DNA of 64,000 nucleotides, taken from the NCBI RefSeq assembly GCF_028622115.1, contig NZ_CP097263.1, forward strand, positions 7,254,001 through 7,318,000, read 5' to 3'. Shown piece after piece: positions 35,279 through 43,977 of the stretch. The notes under the pieces are model-generated. The model made no database searches, had not been told where the DNA came from, and saw nothing but the letters and a program-made list of their open reading frames with translations. A program made the translations under genes and the position numbers. The stretch's first letter is position 1, and each line of letters starts with the position of its first letter. The stretch is from Kutzneria chonburiensis. Its GTDB lineage: Bacteria > Actinomycetota > Actinomycetes > Mycobacteriales > Pseudonocardiaceae.

Positions 35279-36976
35279 TCAGTTGGGGGCCTGATTCAGC
35301 TGGGTCGCGCTCACGGCGTTGGCGACCTGGGCGCAGTCGTCCTGGGTGATGCCGACGACGCCGGCGTTGAGGTTGGCCCGGCACGAGATGGTCAGCGCGT
35401 TGCCCAGGTCCTGGAAGGTGGACCGCGGCGTCAGCAGGTTCTCCACGCCGAACCACACCTGCACGGCCTTGGCCACGCCCAGCCCACGCACCGTCCGTCC
35501 GTTGAAGGTGGCCCCGTCGGTGATCAGGAACGCCGTCTTGTTGACCACGCCGTCGTTGGCGTGCGGATCGGGGTTGTCGGTCACCCAGAACGGGCCGTTG
35601 ACCCGGTCCGGCTGCTGGAACCGCTGCGGGTTGCGCATGTCCCGGATGACGCCGATGGCCGAGCCGGCGCCGATGGACCAGCGGTTGACCCCGGCGTCGT
35701 TGGCGTCGCCCGCGGTGATGCCGATGAACTTGCCGAACACGTCGGACATGCCCTCGTTGATCGCGTCGGCCTGGCCGCCCTGGAGGCCGGAGGTGTGCTG
35801 GGTGACGCCGTGGGTCAGCTCGTGGCCGGTGATGTCCTCGGTGGTCACGCCCTCGCCGAAGGCCATCTGTTCGCCGTCCCAGAACGCGTTGAGGAACGGG
35901 CACCGGTCGCCGGTGACGCAGACCCGGACCGTGCCGCGGATCGCCTTGCCGGTGCCGTCGCCGTAGTCGGCGCCGATCAGCGCGGTCAGGTCGAGGCCGG
36001 TGAACCGGGCGTAGAAGTTCTGCGCGTCGCCGAAGAACCGGAACACGTTGCCGACGTCGCCGGCGGTGGAGCCGCTGGTCTCGGTCCGGACGACCGGGAA
36101 CGCCGTGCCGCAGCGGATCGAGGCCAGGCTGCCGCTGACCACCCGCCGCCGGGCGTCGCAGACGTCCCGGTTGGACGCCTCACGGGTTTCCGACCACGAC
36201 TGGACGACGTCGGTACGGGTGGCCCCGACGACCATGGACCACTGCTGGTCGGCCTGCGAGCCACGGATGTGCACCACATAGACCGGTTTGGCCACCGCCG
36301 GCCCGGCCTTGCCGCCCAGCGTCGGGTCCCACCAGTACTGCTCGGTCGACTGCACGCTCAGGTCCTTGGCCTGGAGCTTCTTGGCCTCGGCCGTGGCGGC
36401 GACGGCCTTCTGGTTGGCGGCCTTGATCGTCTGCGAGGTGTCGGGCGGGAAGTCGCCCGATCGGGCCCGTGCGGTCTTGCCGACCGCGCTGACCAGGGCG
36501 CCGTCCTTGCCCAGCGCCTCGACGATCTGGCCGCCGAGCACCGGCTTGCCGTTGATCGTCTGTTGGTAGCGGACGACCGTGCCGAACGGCACCGGTCGCA
36601 CGTCGGCCACCTGCAATGTGTCCGGGTCGACCTGCCAGACCTGGGCGATGTCGGGCAGGTGGGACTGGGCGGCGGCCAGCGGTGAGCTGCCGCCGGTCGA
36701 GGGCAGCGGGGTCTGCGGCAGCAGGCCGACGACCCGACCGGTGGCGTCGGTCTGCACGGTGAGCTGGGCCTGCACCGCGGTGGTCGGGGTGGCCGGCGCG
36801 GACCGGGGCGCCGGACCGGGCAGCGACACCGCGGGCGGGTCGGCACTGCCGGTCAGCTGGTTGGCAAACGCTTGCACCTTGGGGTTCGGGGCGGCCACCA
36901 CCACCAGCACTCCCGCCGCGACCAGCACCGCCGCCCCGACGATCCCCACGTCGACGGCCAAGCCCCTGCGTGCCAT
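35279..36976 (-). CDS. Secreted M4 (thermolysin-like) metalloprotease, preproenzyme
   Basis: 565 aa. An N-terminal hydrophobic signal/anchor (residues 8-28), a Pro/Ala-rich linker, an FTP-type propeptide (about 75-230) and the M4 catalytic domain. Zinc site: ITGHELTHGVTQHTS (HExxH) and the third ligand Glu in DAINEGMSDVFG; the substrate-side region VNKTAFLITDGATF and a catalytic His region at the end are also present. ATG 36976 with GGAGG 8 bases upstream is chosen over a frame that starts at 37072. Exported general peptidase, activated by self-cleavage of the propeptide. Confidence 0.87.
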   Translation of the reverse strand: MARRGLAVDVGIVGAAVLVAAGVLVVVAAPNPKVQAFANQLTGSADPPAVSLPGPAPRSAPATPTTAVQAQLTVQTDATGRVVGLLPQTPLPSTGGSSPLAAAQSHLPDIAQVWQVDPDTLQVADVRPVPFGTVVRYQQTINGKPVLGGQIVEALGKDGALVSAVGKTARARSGDFPPDTSQTIKAANQKAVAATAEAKKLQAKDLSVQSTEQYWWDPTLGGKAGPAVAKPVYVVHIRGSQADQQWSMVVGATRTDVVQSWSETREASNRDVCDARRRVVSGSLASIRCGTAFPVVRTETSGSTAGDVGNVFRFFGDAQNFYARFTGLDLTALIGADYGDGTGKAIRGTVRVCVTGDRCPFLNAFWDGEQMAFGEGVTTEDITGHELTHGVTQHTSGLQGGQADAINEGMSDVFGKFIGITAGDANDAGVNRWSIGAGSAIGVIRDMRNPQRFQQPDRVNGPFWVTDNPDPHANDGVVNKTAFLITDGATFNGRTVRGLGVAKAVQVWFGVENLLTPRSTFQDLGNALTISCRANLNAGVVGITQDDCAQVANAVSATQLNQAPN

Positions 36977-37048
36977 TCGCGTGACCTCCGCACGAAACCC
37001 GACTACTTGCCGTGTTGCTCTACGCACGGATGCACAACACTCGTTCAG

Positions 37049-38350
37049 GTGGCGATTACGAAGAAACTTCACGTCTTAGCCCCGGCGGTGCTCGCGTTGA
37101 CCCTGCTCTCTCCCGGCATCGCCCTGGCCGACCCGACCGCCCAGTGCTTCAACCCCAACGCCAAGCTCACGGTGGAAGAGCAGCGGCTGACCGCGACCAT
37201 GCCGGCCGGCGGCCCCGCTGTCGGCCCGACGCTGGTCAGCCAGGCCGGCTTCGATCCGCTGGTCGGCGACTTCACCACCAAGCTGTGCGCGGCCAAGTCC
37301 ACGGCGGCCGCGCGCCAGCTGGTGGCCACCGCCGGCGACAACCTCTGGCAGACCGCCGTCGACCGCGCCCAGGGCCGCCGCCCCGGCATGGGCACGCTCG
37401 ACCCCCACGACGACCGCCCGCTGTACTGGGCCCGACTGCAACTCACCAAGGCGCTGCGGCAGTGGCAGCCGAAGTTCACCCTGCCCGCTGCCGACCGCAC
37501 CGCCCTGCTGACCAGCCTCGACCACGGCTCCCGCGGCCTGAACTCGGACAAGCTGCCGGCCGGCGCCGGCGTCAAGAAGATCATGGTCAGCGGCTTCGAC
37601 CCGTTCCAGCTGGACGGCACCGGGGTGCGCATCTCCAACCCGGCCGGCGCGTCCGCCCTCCAGCTGGACGGACTGACCATCAGCACGCCGACCGGGCCGG
37701 CCTTGGTGCAGGCCGTCACGTTCCCGGTGGTCTGGGGCTACTTCGACCAGGGCATCGTCGAGGCGGCCTACGGCACGGCCCTCAAGGACGCCGACCACCG
37801 GCCGGACATGATCATGACGCTCAGCCAGGGCCGGCCCAACCAGTTCGACATCGAGCGCTGGGCCGGCGACTGGCGCGGCGGCTTCCCGGACAACAACAAC
37901 CTGAGCTCGACCGGCCCGGTCCCGGCGGCCGCCGGCTGGCCGCAGCCGTCCGTCCAGTTCATCGAGACCACGCTGCCGTACCAGCAGATGCAGGCCGTGC
38001 CGACGGGCAGCTACAAGGTCAACTTCGACCTGCTGTTCTGCGTCTGGTCGGACAGCTCGCACCCGGGCACCGGCCAGCAGGTCTGCCGCACCGACGCGCC
38101 GAAGCCGGGCGAGATCGCCGCGCAGGGCGGCGGCGGTGACTACCTGTCCAACGAGAGCATGTACCGGTCCAACCGGGTGCGCCTCGGCCTGGGGGCCACC
38201 ACCGTGCGTGGCGGCCATCTGCACACGCCGGTGCTGGGCGAGCCGGCCGGCGCCACCGCGCTGACCGACGCCGCCTTCGAGGCCCGCCGAACGGCCATCG
38301 CCAACCAGGCGATTGCGCTGGTCACGGCGGCCGCGAGTGGTTTGAGCTGA
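37049..38350 (+). CDS. Secreted pyroglutamyl-peptidase-like protein with Ser for the catalytic Cys
   Basis: 433 aa. Signal peptide to about residue 27, then about 145 residues of extra N-terminal domain, then a peptidase C15 fold: IMVSGFDPFQLDG (175-190), PDMIMTLSQGRPNQFDIERWA (catalytic Glu269), GGDYLSNESMY (363-372) and GGHLHTPVL (catalytic-type His392). The C15 family has Cys-Asn in the AGTYVCN motif; here it is Leu-Ser-Asn, so the nucleophile is Ser367. It may be a serine variant or a binding protein without peptidase activity. GTG start, weak ribosome site; divergent from the M4 protease. Confidence 0.7.
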   Translation: MAITKKLHVLAPAVLALTLLSPGIALADPTAQCFNPNAKLTVEEQRLTATMPAGGPAVGPTLVSQAGFDPLVGDFTTKLCAAKSTAAARQLVATAGDNLWQTAVDRAQGRRPGMGTLDPHDDRPLYWARLQLTKALRQWQPKFTLPAADRTALLTSLDHGSRGLNSDKLPAGAGVKKIMVSGFDPFQLDGTGVRISNPAGASALQLDGLTISTPTGPALVQAVTFPVVWGYFDQGIVEAAYGTALKDADHRPDMIMTLSQGRPNQFDIERWAGDWRGGFPDNNNLSSTGPVPAAAGWPQPSVQFIETTLPYQQMQAVPTGSYKVNFDLLFCVWSDSSHPGTGQQVCRTDAPKPGEIAAQGGGGDYLSNESMYRSNRVRLGLGATTVRGGHLHTPVLGEPAGATALTDAAFEARRTAIANQAIALVTAAASGLS

Positions 38351-38363
38351 TTCTGGGTAGTCG

Positions 38364-38412
38364 ACCTGGGGGTTGCTTGCCCGCCACGGCACCGTCGGAG
38401 CAACCCTCAGGT
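38364..38412 (+). terminator. Terminator hairpin after the pyroglutamyl-peptidase-like gene
   Basis: Arms ACCTGGGGGTTGCT and AGCAACCCTCAGGT pair at 13 of 14 positions around a 21-base loop. Confidence 0.7.
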
Positions 38413-38483
38413 CATTGCCAGGGTGTGACCCGGTTGACCCGGTACGGTCGAACGACCACTAGGCGGTTCGGACGAGGAGGGTG

Positions 38484-39383
38484 ATGGTGCGGGGCGGCTC
38501 GTTGGCGGTCATCGTGCTGGCAGTGGTTGGCCTGGTGGGCGCCTGCGGCAGACCGGCAACGGACCTGGCCGAACCGCTCACCGCGACACCGAGCTCACCG
38601 GACAATTCCGGCGGGGCGGCGCCGCTGCCCATGCCGCGGGTGGACAGCGGCGGCGTCAGCCGGGGCTCGCTGCCGGTCGTCGGCGCGTGCATCGACTCCG
38701 CCCACAAGACCGTCACGTGCACCGTGCCGCACCAGGGCGAGGTCACGCTGGTCGGCAACCTGCCCGAGGGCCTGCCCAGTTCGCTGCCCGACGACACGAC
38801 CATGACCAGGGCCGCCCTGCCCTCGTGCCGGGACGCGCTCGGCGACTACCTCGGCAGCCACGACGCCGACGCCACCGACCTACAGGCCTGGGCGTTCTGG
38901 CCGCAGGCCGACGCGTGGACCGAGGGTGAGCGCTGGCTGGTCTGCGCGGCCACCCAGATCGACTCCGCCGGCAACCCGATCACCATCACCGGCTCGCTCA
39001 AACACGTGCTGACCGGCGCCGGCTTCGCCCGCTACCAGACGTGCACGGTGTCATCGCCGTCGGAGAGCCAGACCCTCAAGTTCGGCGCCTGCGACGAGCC
39101 ACACCTCGGCGAGGCCATGCCCGGCGTGCAGACCCTGGGCCGCTCCACCGACCCGATGCCGGCCACCGACACCATCAACCAGATCGCCCGCAACCGGTGT
39201 TCGCAGGAACTGACCAGCTACCTGGGCACGGATTCGCGATCGGACGTGACCTACACCTGGCGCGCCCCGGACACCCGGCAGGCCTGGGCGCAGGGCTACA
39301 CCAATCTCATCTGCTACGCCGAAGCCGCCCGTCCGGTCGGCGAGCGACTCCAGAACATCGGAAACGGCCCCCTGCCGGCCTGA
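38484..39383 (+). CDS. Septum-formation-family lipoprotein
   Basis: About 299 aa. Lipoprotein signal with VGLVGACG, a Thr/Ser/Pro linker, then two related Cys-containing halves (GACIDSAHKTVTCTVPHQGEV and YQTCTVSSPSESQTLKFGACDEPHLGEA), each with the CxxPHxxE-type motif of the septum-formation (DUF4352-adjacent) family. Exported and membrane-anchored; the role in septation is inferred from the family name only. GAGGAGG precedes a GTG-ATG-GTG cluster; ATG 38484 is taken. Confidence 0.68.
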   Translation: MVRGGSLAVIVLAVVGLVGACGRPATDLAEPLTATPSSPDNSGGAAPLPMPRVDSGGVSRGSLPVVGACIDSAHKTVTCTVPHQGEVTLVGNLPEGLPSSLPDDTTMTRAALPSCRDALGDYLGSHDADATDLQAWAFWPQADAWTEGERWLVCAATQIDSAGNPITITGSLKHVLTGAGFARYQTCTVSSPSESQTLKFGACDEPHLGEAMPGVQTLGRSTDPMPATDTINQIARNRCSQELTSYLGTDSRSDVTYTWRAPDTRQAWAQGYTNLICYAEAARPVGERLQNIGNGPLPA

Positions 39384-39500
39384 CCGGTACCCCGCGAATC
39401 CGGTCGGCTGTCACCCGAAACCCGACGAACGGCCCTGCCGTGACCCGTCCGCGACGCGATGGGCTGAGTGCCTCCTGACCGTTTCGAAGGGGCTCTCGAA

Positions 39501-41096
39501 GTGCGTAGATCGTTCCTCGCCGTCACGCTGGCGGCGGCCACCGGCGCCGCGCTGTTAGCGGCGGCGCCGGCCGCGTCCGCCGCGCCGAGCATGCCGGCCA
39601 AGTACCTCAGCCAGCAGATCGCCTGGAAACCGTGCTTCAACCCGGTGCCGCCGGGCCTGCCGCCGGGCTCGGAGCGCATGCTGTGCGGCACCTTCTCGGC
39701 GCCGATGGACTGGAGCCATCCGACCGCCCACCAGGACATCTCCATCGCGGTGAGCAAGCTGCCGGCCACCGGTGCGTCCCAGGGGTCGGTGCTGCTCAAC
39801 CCGGGCGGGCCGGGCGGCCCCGGCCTGACCATGCCGCTGTCGTTCCTGAGCCGGACCAAGCTGACCGCCGGCCAGGACCTGATCGGCTTCGACGTGCGGG
39901 GCACCGGCAAGAGCAGCAACACCACCTGCAACGGCGGCCTGGACATCGGCTCGACGCTGGACTACCGCGACCGCAGCCAGGGCAACATCAACCTGCTGCT
40001 GAACTCGGCCAAGCTGACCGCCCAGTACTGCCAGCAGTTCGGCGGCGAGTTCGGGCCGTTCGTGAACACCGAGCAGACCGTCAAGGACCTGGACCTGCTG
40101 CGGGCCCTGCTGGGCCGGGACAAGATCAACTGGATCGGCTACTCCGGCGGCACCTGGCTCGGCGCCTACTACGCGACCTACTTCCCCAACCGGGTCGGCA
40201 AGTTCGTGCTGGACTCCAACACCGAGTTCACCACCGACTGGCAGGACTCGTTCAACTGGCAGCCGCTGGGCTTCCAGCGCCGGTTCCAGGAGGACTTCCA
40301 GCCCTGGGCGGCCAAGTACGACTCGCTCTTCCACCTCGGCGCCACCGCCGATGCCGTGAACCAGACCTATGAGCAGCTGCGGGCCAAGCTGGCGGCCAAC
40401 CCGCCGGTGCTCGGCGGCACCACGTACAACGGGGTCGCGCTGGACAACCTGATCGTCGGCGCCATGTACTCGTCACGCAATTTCTCGCCGCTGGCCCAGA
40501 ACATCGGCATCCTCGAGTCGGCCGTCGGGGGCGGCGGCGCGTTCGCCGCGCACACCGACCAGGCGCTGCTGCCGATCTCGGCCGACGCGTTCCTGTCCAC
40601 GTTCACGTCGATCCTGTGCAACGACACCGCGTGGCACGGCAGCGACAAGTCGCTGATCAAGGACTCCGGGCAGCAGGGCCGGAAGTACCCGCTGATCGGC
40701 TGGTCGACCATCAGCCAGCCGTGCCTGTCGTGGCACCGGCCGAATCTCACGATGCCCACGCCCAACGGCCGCGGCCTGCCGCCGATCCTGATGGTGCAGG
40801 ACACCCACGACCCGGCGACCCCGTACGAGGGCGCGGTGTTGGCGCACAAGGCGTTCGCCAATTCGCGTCTGCTGAGCGTGCAGGGCCAGGGCGATCACGG
40901 CGTCTACGCCTCGACCGGCAACTCGTGCGTCGACAACACCGTCGAGTCGTTCATCGTCGACGGCGTCGTGCCGCCGCGGGACAGCAACTGCGCCGGTGTG
41001 CCGCTGCCGGTCCCGAACCAGGTCGCGCCGACCTCGGCCGTGGACAAGGCCGCCGCCTACCGCGCGGCGGCCGGGTCGCTGCCGAGCTCGAACTGA
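39501..41096 (+). CDS. Secreted tripeptidyl aminopeptidase (S33 alpha/beta hydrolase)
   Basis: 531 aa, exported (signal SFLAVTLAAATGAALLAAAPAASA). Catalytic triad is visible: Ser in GYSGGTWLGAYY, Asp in VQDTHDPATPYEGA, His in GQGDHGVYASTGNSCV. LNPGGPGGPG is the oxyanion-hole segment. It matches Streptomyces TAP/SlpD-type peptidases that release tripeptides or amino acids from the N-terminus. GTG with AAGGGG upstream. The end overlaps a small antisense gene. Confidence 0.87.
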   Translation: MRRSFLAVTLAAATGAALLAAAPAASAAPSMPAKYLSQQIAWKPCFNPVPPGLPPGSERMLCGTFSAPMDWSHPTAHQDISIAVSKLPATGASQGSVLLNPGGPGGPGLTMPLSFLSRTKLTAGQDLIGFDVRGTGKSSNTTCNGGLDIGSTLDYRDRSQGNINLLLNSAKLTAQYCQQFGGEFGPFVNTEQTVKDLDLLRALLGRDKINWIGYSGGTWLGAYYATYFPNRVGKFVLDSNTEFTTDWQDSFNWQPLGFQRRFQEDFQPWAAKYDSLFHLGATADAVNQTYEQLRAKLAANPPVLGGTTYNGVALDNLIVGAMYSSRNFSPLAQNIGILESAVGGGGAFAAHTDQALLPISADAFLSTFTSILCNDTAWHGSDKSLIKDSGQQGRKYPLIGWSTISQPCLSWHRPNLTMPTPNGRGLPPILMVQDTHDPATPYEGAVLAHKAFANSRLLSVQGQGDHGVYASTGNSCVDNTVESFIVDGVVPPRDSNCAGVPLPVPNQVAPTSAVDKAAAYRAAAGSLPSSN

Positions 41097-41230
41097 TCTG
41101 TCGTCGCCGGCGGGGAGACCTGCTCCCCGTCGGTGACGGTGGTCTTCTGGGCGGATCTGGAGAGCGCGATGGTCGCCATCGGTAGGGCGATCGCCGCGAG
41201 CACCAGCATCGCCAGCGCCGCGAAAATCAC
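41057..41230 (-). CDS. Small single-pass membrane protein
   Basis: 57 aa from GTG 41230, which has an excellent ribosome site (GAGGAGGTG 4 bases upstream). One hydrophobic segment (ALAMLVLAAIALPMATIAL) and a short polar tail (KTTVTDGEQVSPPATTDQF). Its last 40 bases are antisense to the end of the tripeptidyl peptidase gene. Function unknown. Confidence 0.6.
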   Translation of the reverse strand: MIFAALAMLVLAAIALPMATIALSRSAQKTTVTDGEQVSPPATTDQFELGSDPAAAR

Positions 41231-41310
41231 GGGGCACCTCCTCATTCACAAGGAGGACGCCGAACCACCGGCTCCGGTTGCTCACTCGGATGGCGGACAC
41301 CACCCGCCTC

Positions 41311-41371
41311 TTTTTCTACCTGAGTGGCTCACTTGGCCGCTGAAGCCAAGTGAGCCACTCAGGTAGAGAAA
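41311..41371. terminator. Bidirectional intrinsic terminator
   Basis: Perfect 22-bp arms (41316-41337, 41345-41366) with the core GAGTGGCTCACTTGGC / GCCAAGTGAGCCACTC and a 7-base loop. TTTTT precedes and AGAAAA follows, so each strand ends in a U-tract: a true bidirectional rho-independent terminator. Confidence 0.9.
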
Positions 41372-41373
41372 AT

Positions 41374-41413
41374 CGGCCGCTCGGAGCCACGTCGTCGGGG
41401 CTCCGAGCGGCCG
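41374..41413 (-). terminator. Second terminator, downstream of pckG
   Basis: Perfect 15-bp arms CGGCCGCTCGGAGCC / GGCTCCGAGCGGCCG with a 10-base loop, 14 bases past the pckG stop. Confidence 0.8.
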
Positions 41414-41426
41414 AAGTGCTCCCGGC

Positions 41427-43238
41427 TCAGCCCAGGCGCTGCTTGAGCGCCTCGAACTCGTCACGCAGCGAGGTCGGCAGCTTGTCGCCGATCTTGGCGA
41501 ACCACTCCTCGATCAGCGGCAGCTCGGCCCGCCACTCCTCGGCGTCGAAGGCCAGCGCCGCGGTGATGTCCTGCTCCGAGGCCTCAAGGCCGGTCAGGTC
41601 GAGGTCGCCCGGCGTCGGCACGTGGCCGATCGGCGTCTCCTCGGCCGCGGCCCTGCCCTCGAGGCGCTCGATGGCCCACTTGAGCACGCGGCTGTTCTCG
41701 CCGAACCCCGGCCACAGGAAGTTGCGGTCCTCGCCGCGGCGGAACCAGTTCACATAGAAGATCTTGGGCAGCTTCTCCGCGTTGGCGTTCTTGCCCAGCT
41801 GGATCCAGTGGTTGAAGTAGTCGCCGGCGTTGTAGCCGATGAACGGCAGCATGGCCATCGGGTCGCGGCGCACCACGCCGACCTGGCCGACCGCGGCGGC
41901 CGTGGTCTCACTGGACAGGGTGGCGCCCATGAACACGCCGTGCTGCCAGTCGCGGGACTCGGTGATCAGCGGCACCGTGGTGGCGCGGCGGCCGCCGAAG
42001 AAGATGGCCGAGATCGGCACGCCCTTGGGGTCGTCCCACTCCGGGGCCAGGATCGGGCACTGCTGCATCGGCGTGCAGTAGCGGGAGTTCGGGTGCGAGG
42101 ACAGCTCGGTCGAGGCCGGCGTCCAGTCCTGCTTCTTCCAGGAGGTGAGGTGCGCGGGCTTCTCGCCCATGCCCTCCCACCAGATGTCGCCGTCATCGGT
42201 GAGCGCCACGTTGGTGAAGATCGAGTTGCCCTTCTCGATCGTGCGCATGGCGTTCGGGTTGGTGTGGTAGTCGGTGCCCGGCGCCACGCCGAAGAAGCCG
42301 TACTCCGGGTTGACCGCGTACAGCCGGCCGTCCTCACCGAAGCGCATCCAGGCGATGTCGTCACCCAGCGTCTCCACGCGCCAGCCCGGGATGGTCGGCT
42401 CGAGCATGGCCAGGTTGGTCTTGCCACAGGCCGACGGGAAGGCCGCCGCGATGTAGTGGACCTTGTCCTCCGGCGAGATCAGCTTGAGGATCAGCATGTG
42501 CTCGGCCAGCCAGCCCTCGTCACGGGCCATCACCGAGGCGATACGCAGCGAGTAGCACTTCTTGCCCAGCAGCGCGTTGCCGCCGTAACCCGAGCCGTAG
42601 GACCAGATCATCCGCTCTTCGGGGAACTGGGTGATGTACTTCGTGTCGTTGCACGGCCACGGCACGTCGGCCTGGCCCGGCTCCAGCGGCGCGCCCACGG
42701 AATGCAGGGCCTGCACGAAGTCCGCGCCCTCGGTGAAGCGGGCCAGCGCCTTGTCGCCCATGCGGGTCATGACCCGCATCGAGGCCACGACGTATTCGGA
42801 ATCCGTGATCTCCACGCCCAGCATGGGTTTGTCCGCGTCGAGCGGGCCCATGCAGAACGGAATGACGTACATCGTGCGACCAGTCATGCAGCCCCGGTAG
42901 AGCTCGGTCATGATGGCCTTCATCTCGGCCGGGTCCATCCAGTTGTTGGTCGGACCCGCGTCCTCCGGGTCGACCGAACAGATGAAGGTGCGTTCCTCGA
43001 CCCGCGCCACGTCGGTCGGGTCGGACGCCGCCCAGAACGAGTTCGGCTTCTTCTTCAGCGGCACGAAGGTGCCCGCTTCGACCAGCGCCGCGTTGATGCG
43101 CTCCGACTCCGCCGCTGAGCCGTCCACCCAGACCACGCGGTCCGGCGTGGTCAGCTCGGCCACCTCCTGCACCCAGGTCAGGAGCCGCTCGTTGGTGGTC
43201 GGTGCCTGGTCGAGACCGGGGATGGTCAGTGCGGTCAT
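41427..43238 (-). CDS. pckG: Phosphoenolpyruvate carboxykinase (GTP)
   Basis: 603 aa, the standard length of the GTP-dependent class. Converts oxaloacetate + GTP to PEP + CO2 + GDP, the first step of gluconeogenesis. Kinase-1 loop [12 protein letters not shown] with the reactive Cys, [23 protein letters not shown] for substrate binding, and the GTP-site segment [22 protein letters not shown] 43238 with CAGGAGACG upstream; the frame extends further but without support. Preceded by a long non-coding upstream region and followed by two terminators. Confidence 0.95.
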   Translation of the reverse strand: MTALTIPGLDQAPTTNERLLTWVQEVAELTTPDRVVWVDGSAAESERINAALVEAGTFVPLKKKPNSFWAASDPTDVARVEERTFICSVDPEDAGPTNNWMDPAEMKAIMTELYRGCMTGRTMYVIPFCMGPLDADKPMLGVEITDSEYVVASMRVMTRMGDKALARFTEGADFVQALHSVGAPLEPGQADVPWPCNDTKYITQFPEERMIWSYGSGYGGNALLGKKCYSLRIASVMARDEGWLAEHMLILKLISPEDKVHYIAAAFPSACGKTNLAMLEPTIPGWRVETLGDDIAWMRFGEDGRLYAVNPEYGFFGVAPGTDYHTNPNAMRTIEKGNSIFTNVALTDDGDIWWEGMGEKPAHLTSWKKQDWTPASTELSSHPNSRYCTPMQQCPILAPEWDDPKGVPISAIFFGGRRATTVPLITESRDWQHGVFMGATLSSETTAAAVGQVGVVRRDPMAMLPFIGYNAGDYFNHWIQLGKNANAEKLPKIFYVNWFRRGEDRNFLWPGFGENSRVLKWAIERLEGRAAAEETPIGHVPTPGDLDLTGLEASEQDITAALAFDAEEWRAELPLIEEWFAKIGDKLPTSLRDEFEALKQRLG

Positions 43239-43489
43239 CTCGTCTCCTGCCCTGGGGTCTGCCGGACGAAAGCACAGGGACGCCGCTGTCCCTGTGGCAG
43301 ACGACGGCGTCCGTGAAATGCGCAACCACACCCGGCGGCGTCCGGGTGTGGGGTGTTTAGGGGATGCCCAACTGTATCGGGGTTACACGCCAGTGGCCGA
43401 CCGTTCACCTGTCAGCCACCTCACATAAGCGATCAAGGAATCGATTCAGCACTCTTTTCGCGCACTCCAGAGCCACAAAAACCGATCAA

Positions 43490-43503
43490 TGAGAGCGCTT
43501 CCA
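43490..43503. promoter_or_regulatory. LacI-type (cre-like) operator candidate upstream of pckG
   Basis: TGAGAGCGCTTCCA keeps the central AGCGCT of LacI-family operators and fits the cre consensus at most positions. It lies 250 bases upstream of pckG, far for direct repression. Confidence 0.3.
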
Positions 43504-43594
43504 CCCTGTAACCGCCGTCACTCCGGAATCGTTTCTGAATACCCATTGGTTCAGACCATCACGGACCACGTGGATCAACCCCACGAAATGCTCT

Positions 43595-43641
43595 CGCAAA
43601 AAGAGACATCCCCGACACCAGATGGTATTGGGGATGTGTCT
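43595..43641 (-). terminator. Minus-strand terminator of the repeat-protein gene
   Basis: Stem of GGGGATGT / ACATCCCC (with flanking TCT/AGA), and in the minus direction it is followed by TTTTT. It would end transcripts from the gene at 43978-44640. Confidence 0.6.
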
Positions 43642-43661
43642 TGGCTTACCCGCACGCCCAC

Positions 43662-43688
43662 TTGTCCACAGGCCCCGAGTTATCCACA
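43662..43688. repeat. Pair of DnaA-box-like motifs
   Basis: TTGTCCACA (43662-43670) and TTATCCACA (43680-43688), start to start 18 bp, followed by CCGATCTTCG. Both match DnaA-box consensus exactly and the 18-bp spacing equals that of the boxes in the repeat at 10630-10740. Confidence 0.5.
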
Positions 43689-43764
43689 TGCCGATCTTCG
43701 ACCGCCCCGCCACGGCCCCCACCTCGGTAGACTGGACCGGGGACGGCCCCCTAGGGATGGGCGG

Positions 43765-43895
43765 GCCGTTGGTCGCCGAGCCGGTGCAGATCGAGCCGTT
43801 GCTAGCCGAGCCGTTCGTGGGCCGAGCCGGTGCAGATCGAGCCGTTCGTGGGCCGAGCCGGTGGTGGCCGCGCCGTTGCTGGCCGGGCCGTTCGT
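43765..43895 (+). repeat. Degenerate tandem repeat (15-16 and 31-bp units)
   Basis: Units built on GCCGAGCCG plus GTGCAGATCGAGCCG or TTCGTGG are repeated about six times, with the last units decaying to GCGCCG and GGGCCG. Translated, stretches read AEPVQIEP and AEPFVG, but the frame shifts between copies. Probably the remnant of a Pro/Glu repeat protein or a simple-sequence expansion. Confidence 0.5.
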
Positions 43896-43977
43896 GGGCG
43901 GGGTCCCCGGCGTGGTCGGCGGCTGGGGCGCTACGCGGTCGGCAGCCCGGTCGAGCGGGTCATGCGATGCGGAAGCG

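Larger units (their letters stand above)
43239..43977. other. 739-base region without a convincing gene
   Basis: Holds the pckG leader and promoter area (43239-43500, locally less GC-rich), a LacI/cre-like site, a minus-strand terminator, a pair of DnaA-box-like motifs and a degenerate tandem repeat. Open frames here (such as 43622-44101) lack a ribosome site, protein-like composition and any recognisable domain. Confidence 0.6.
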
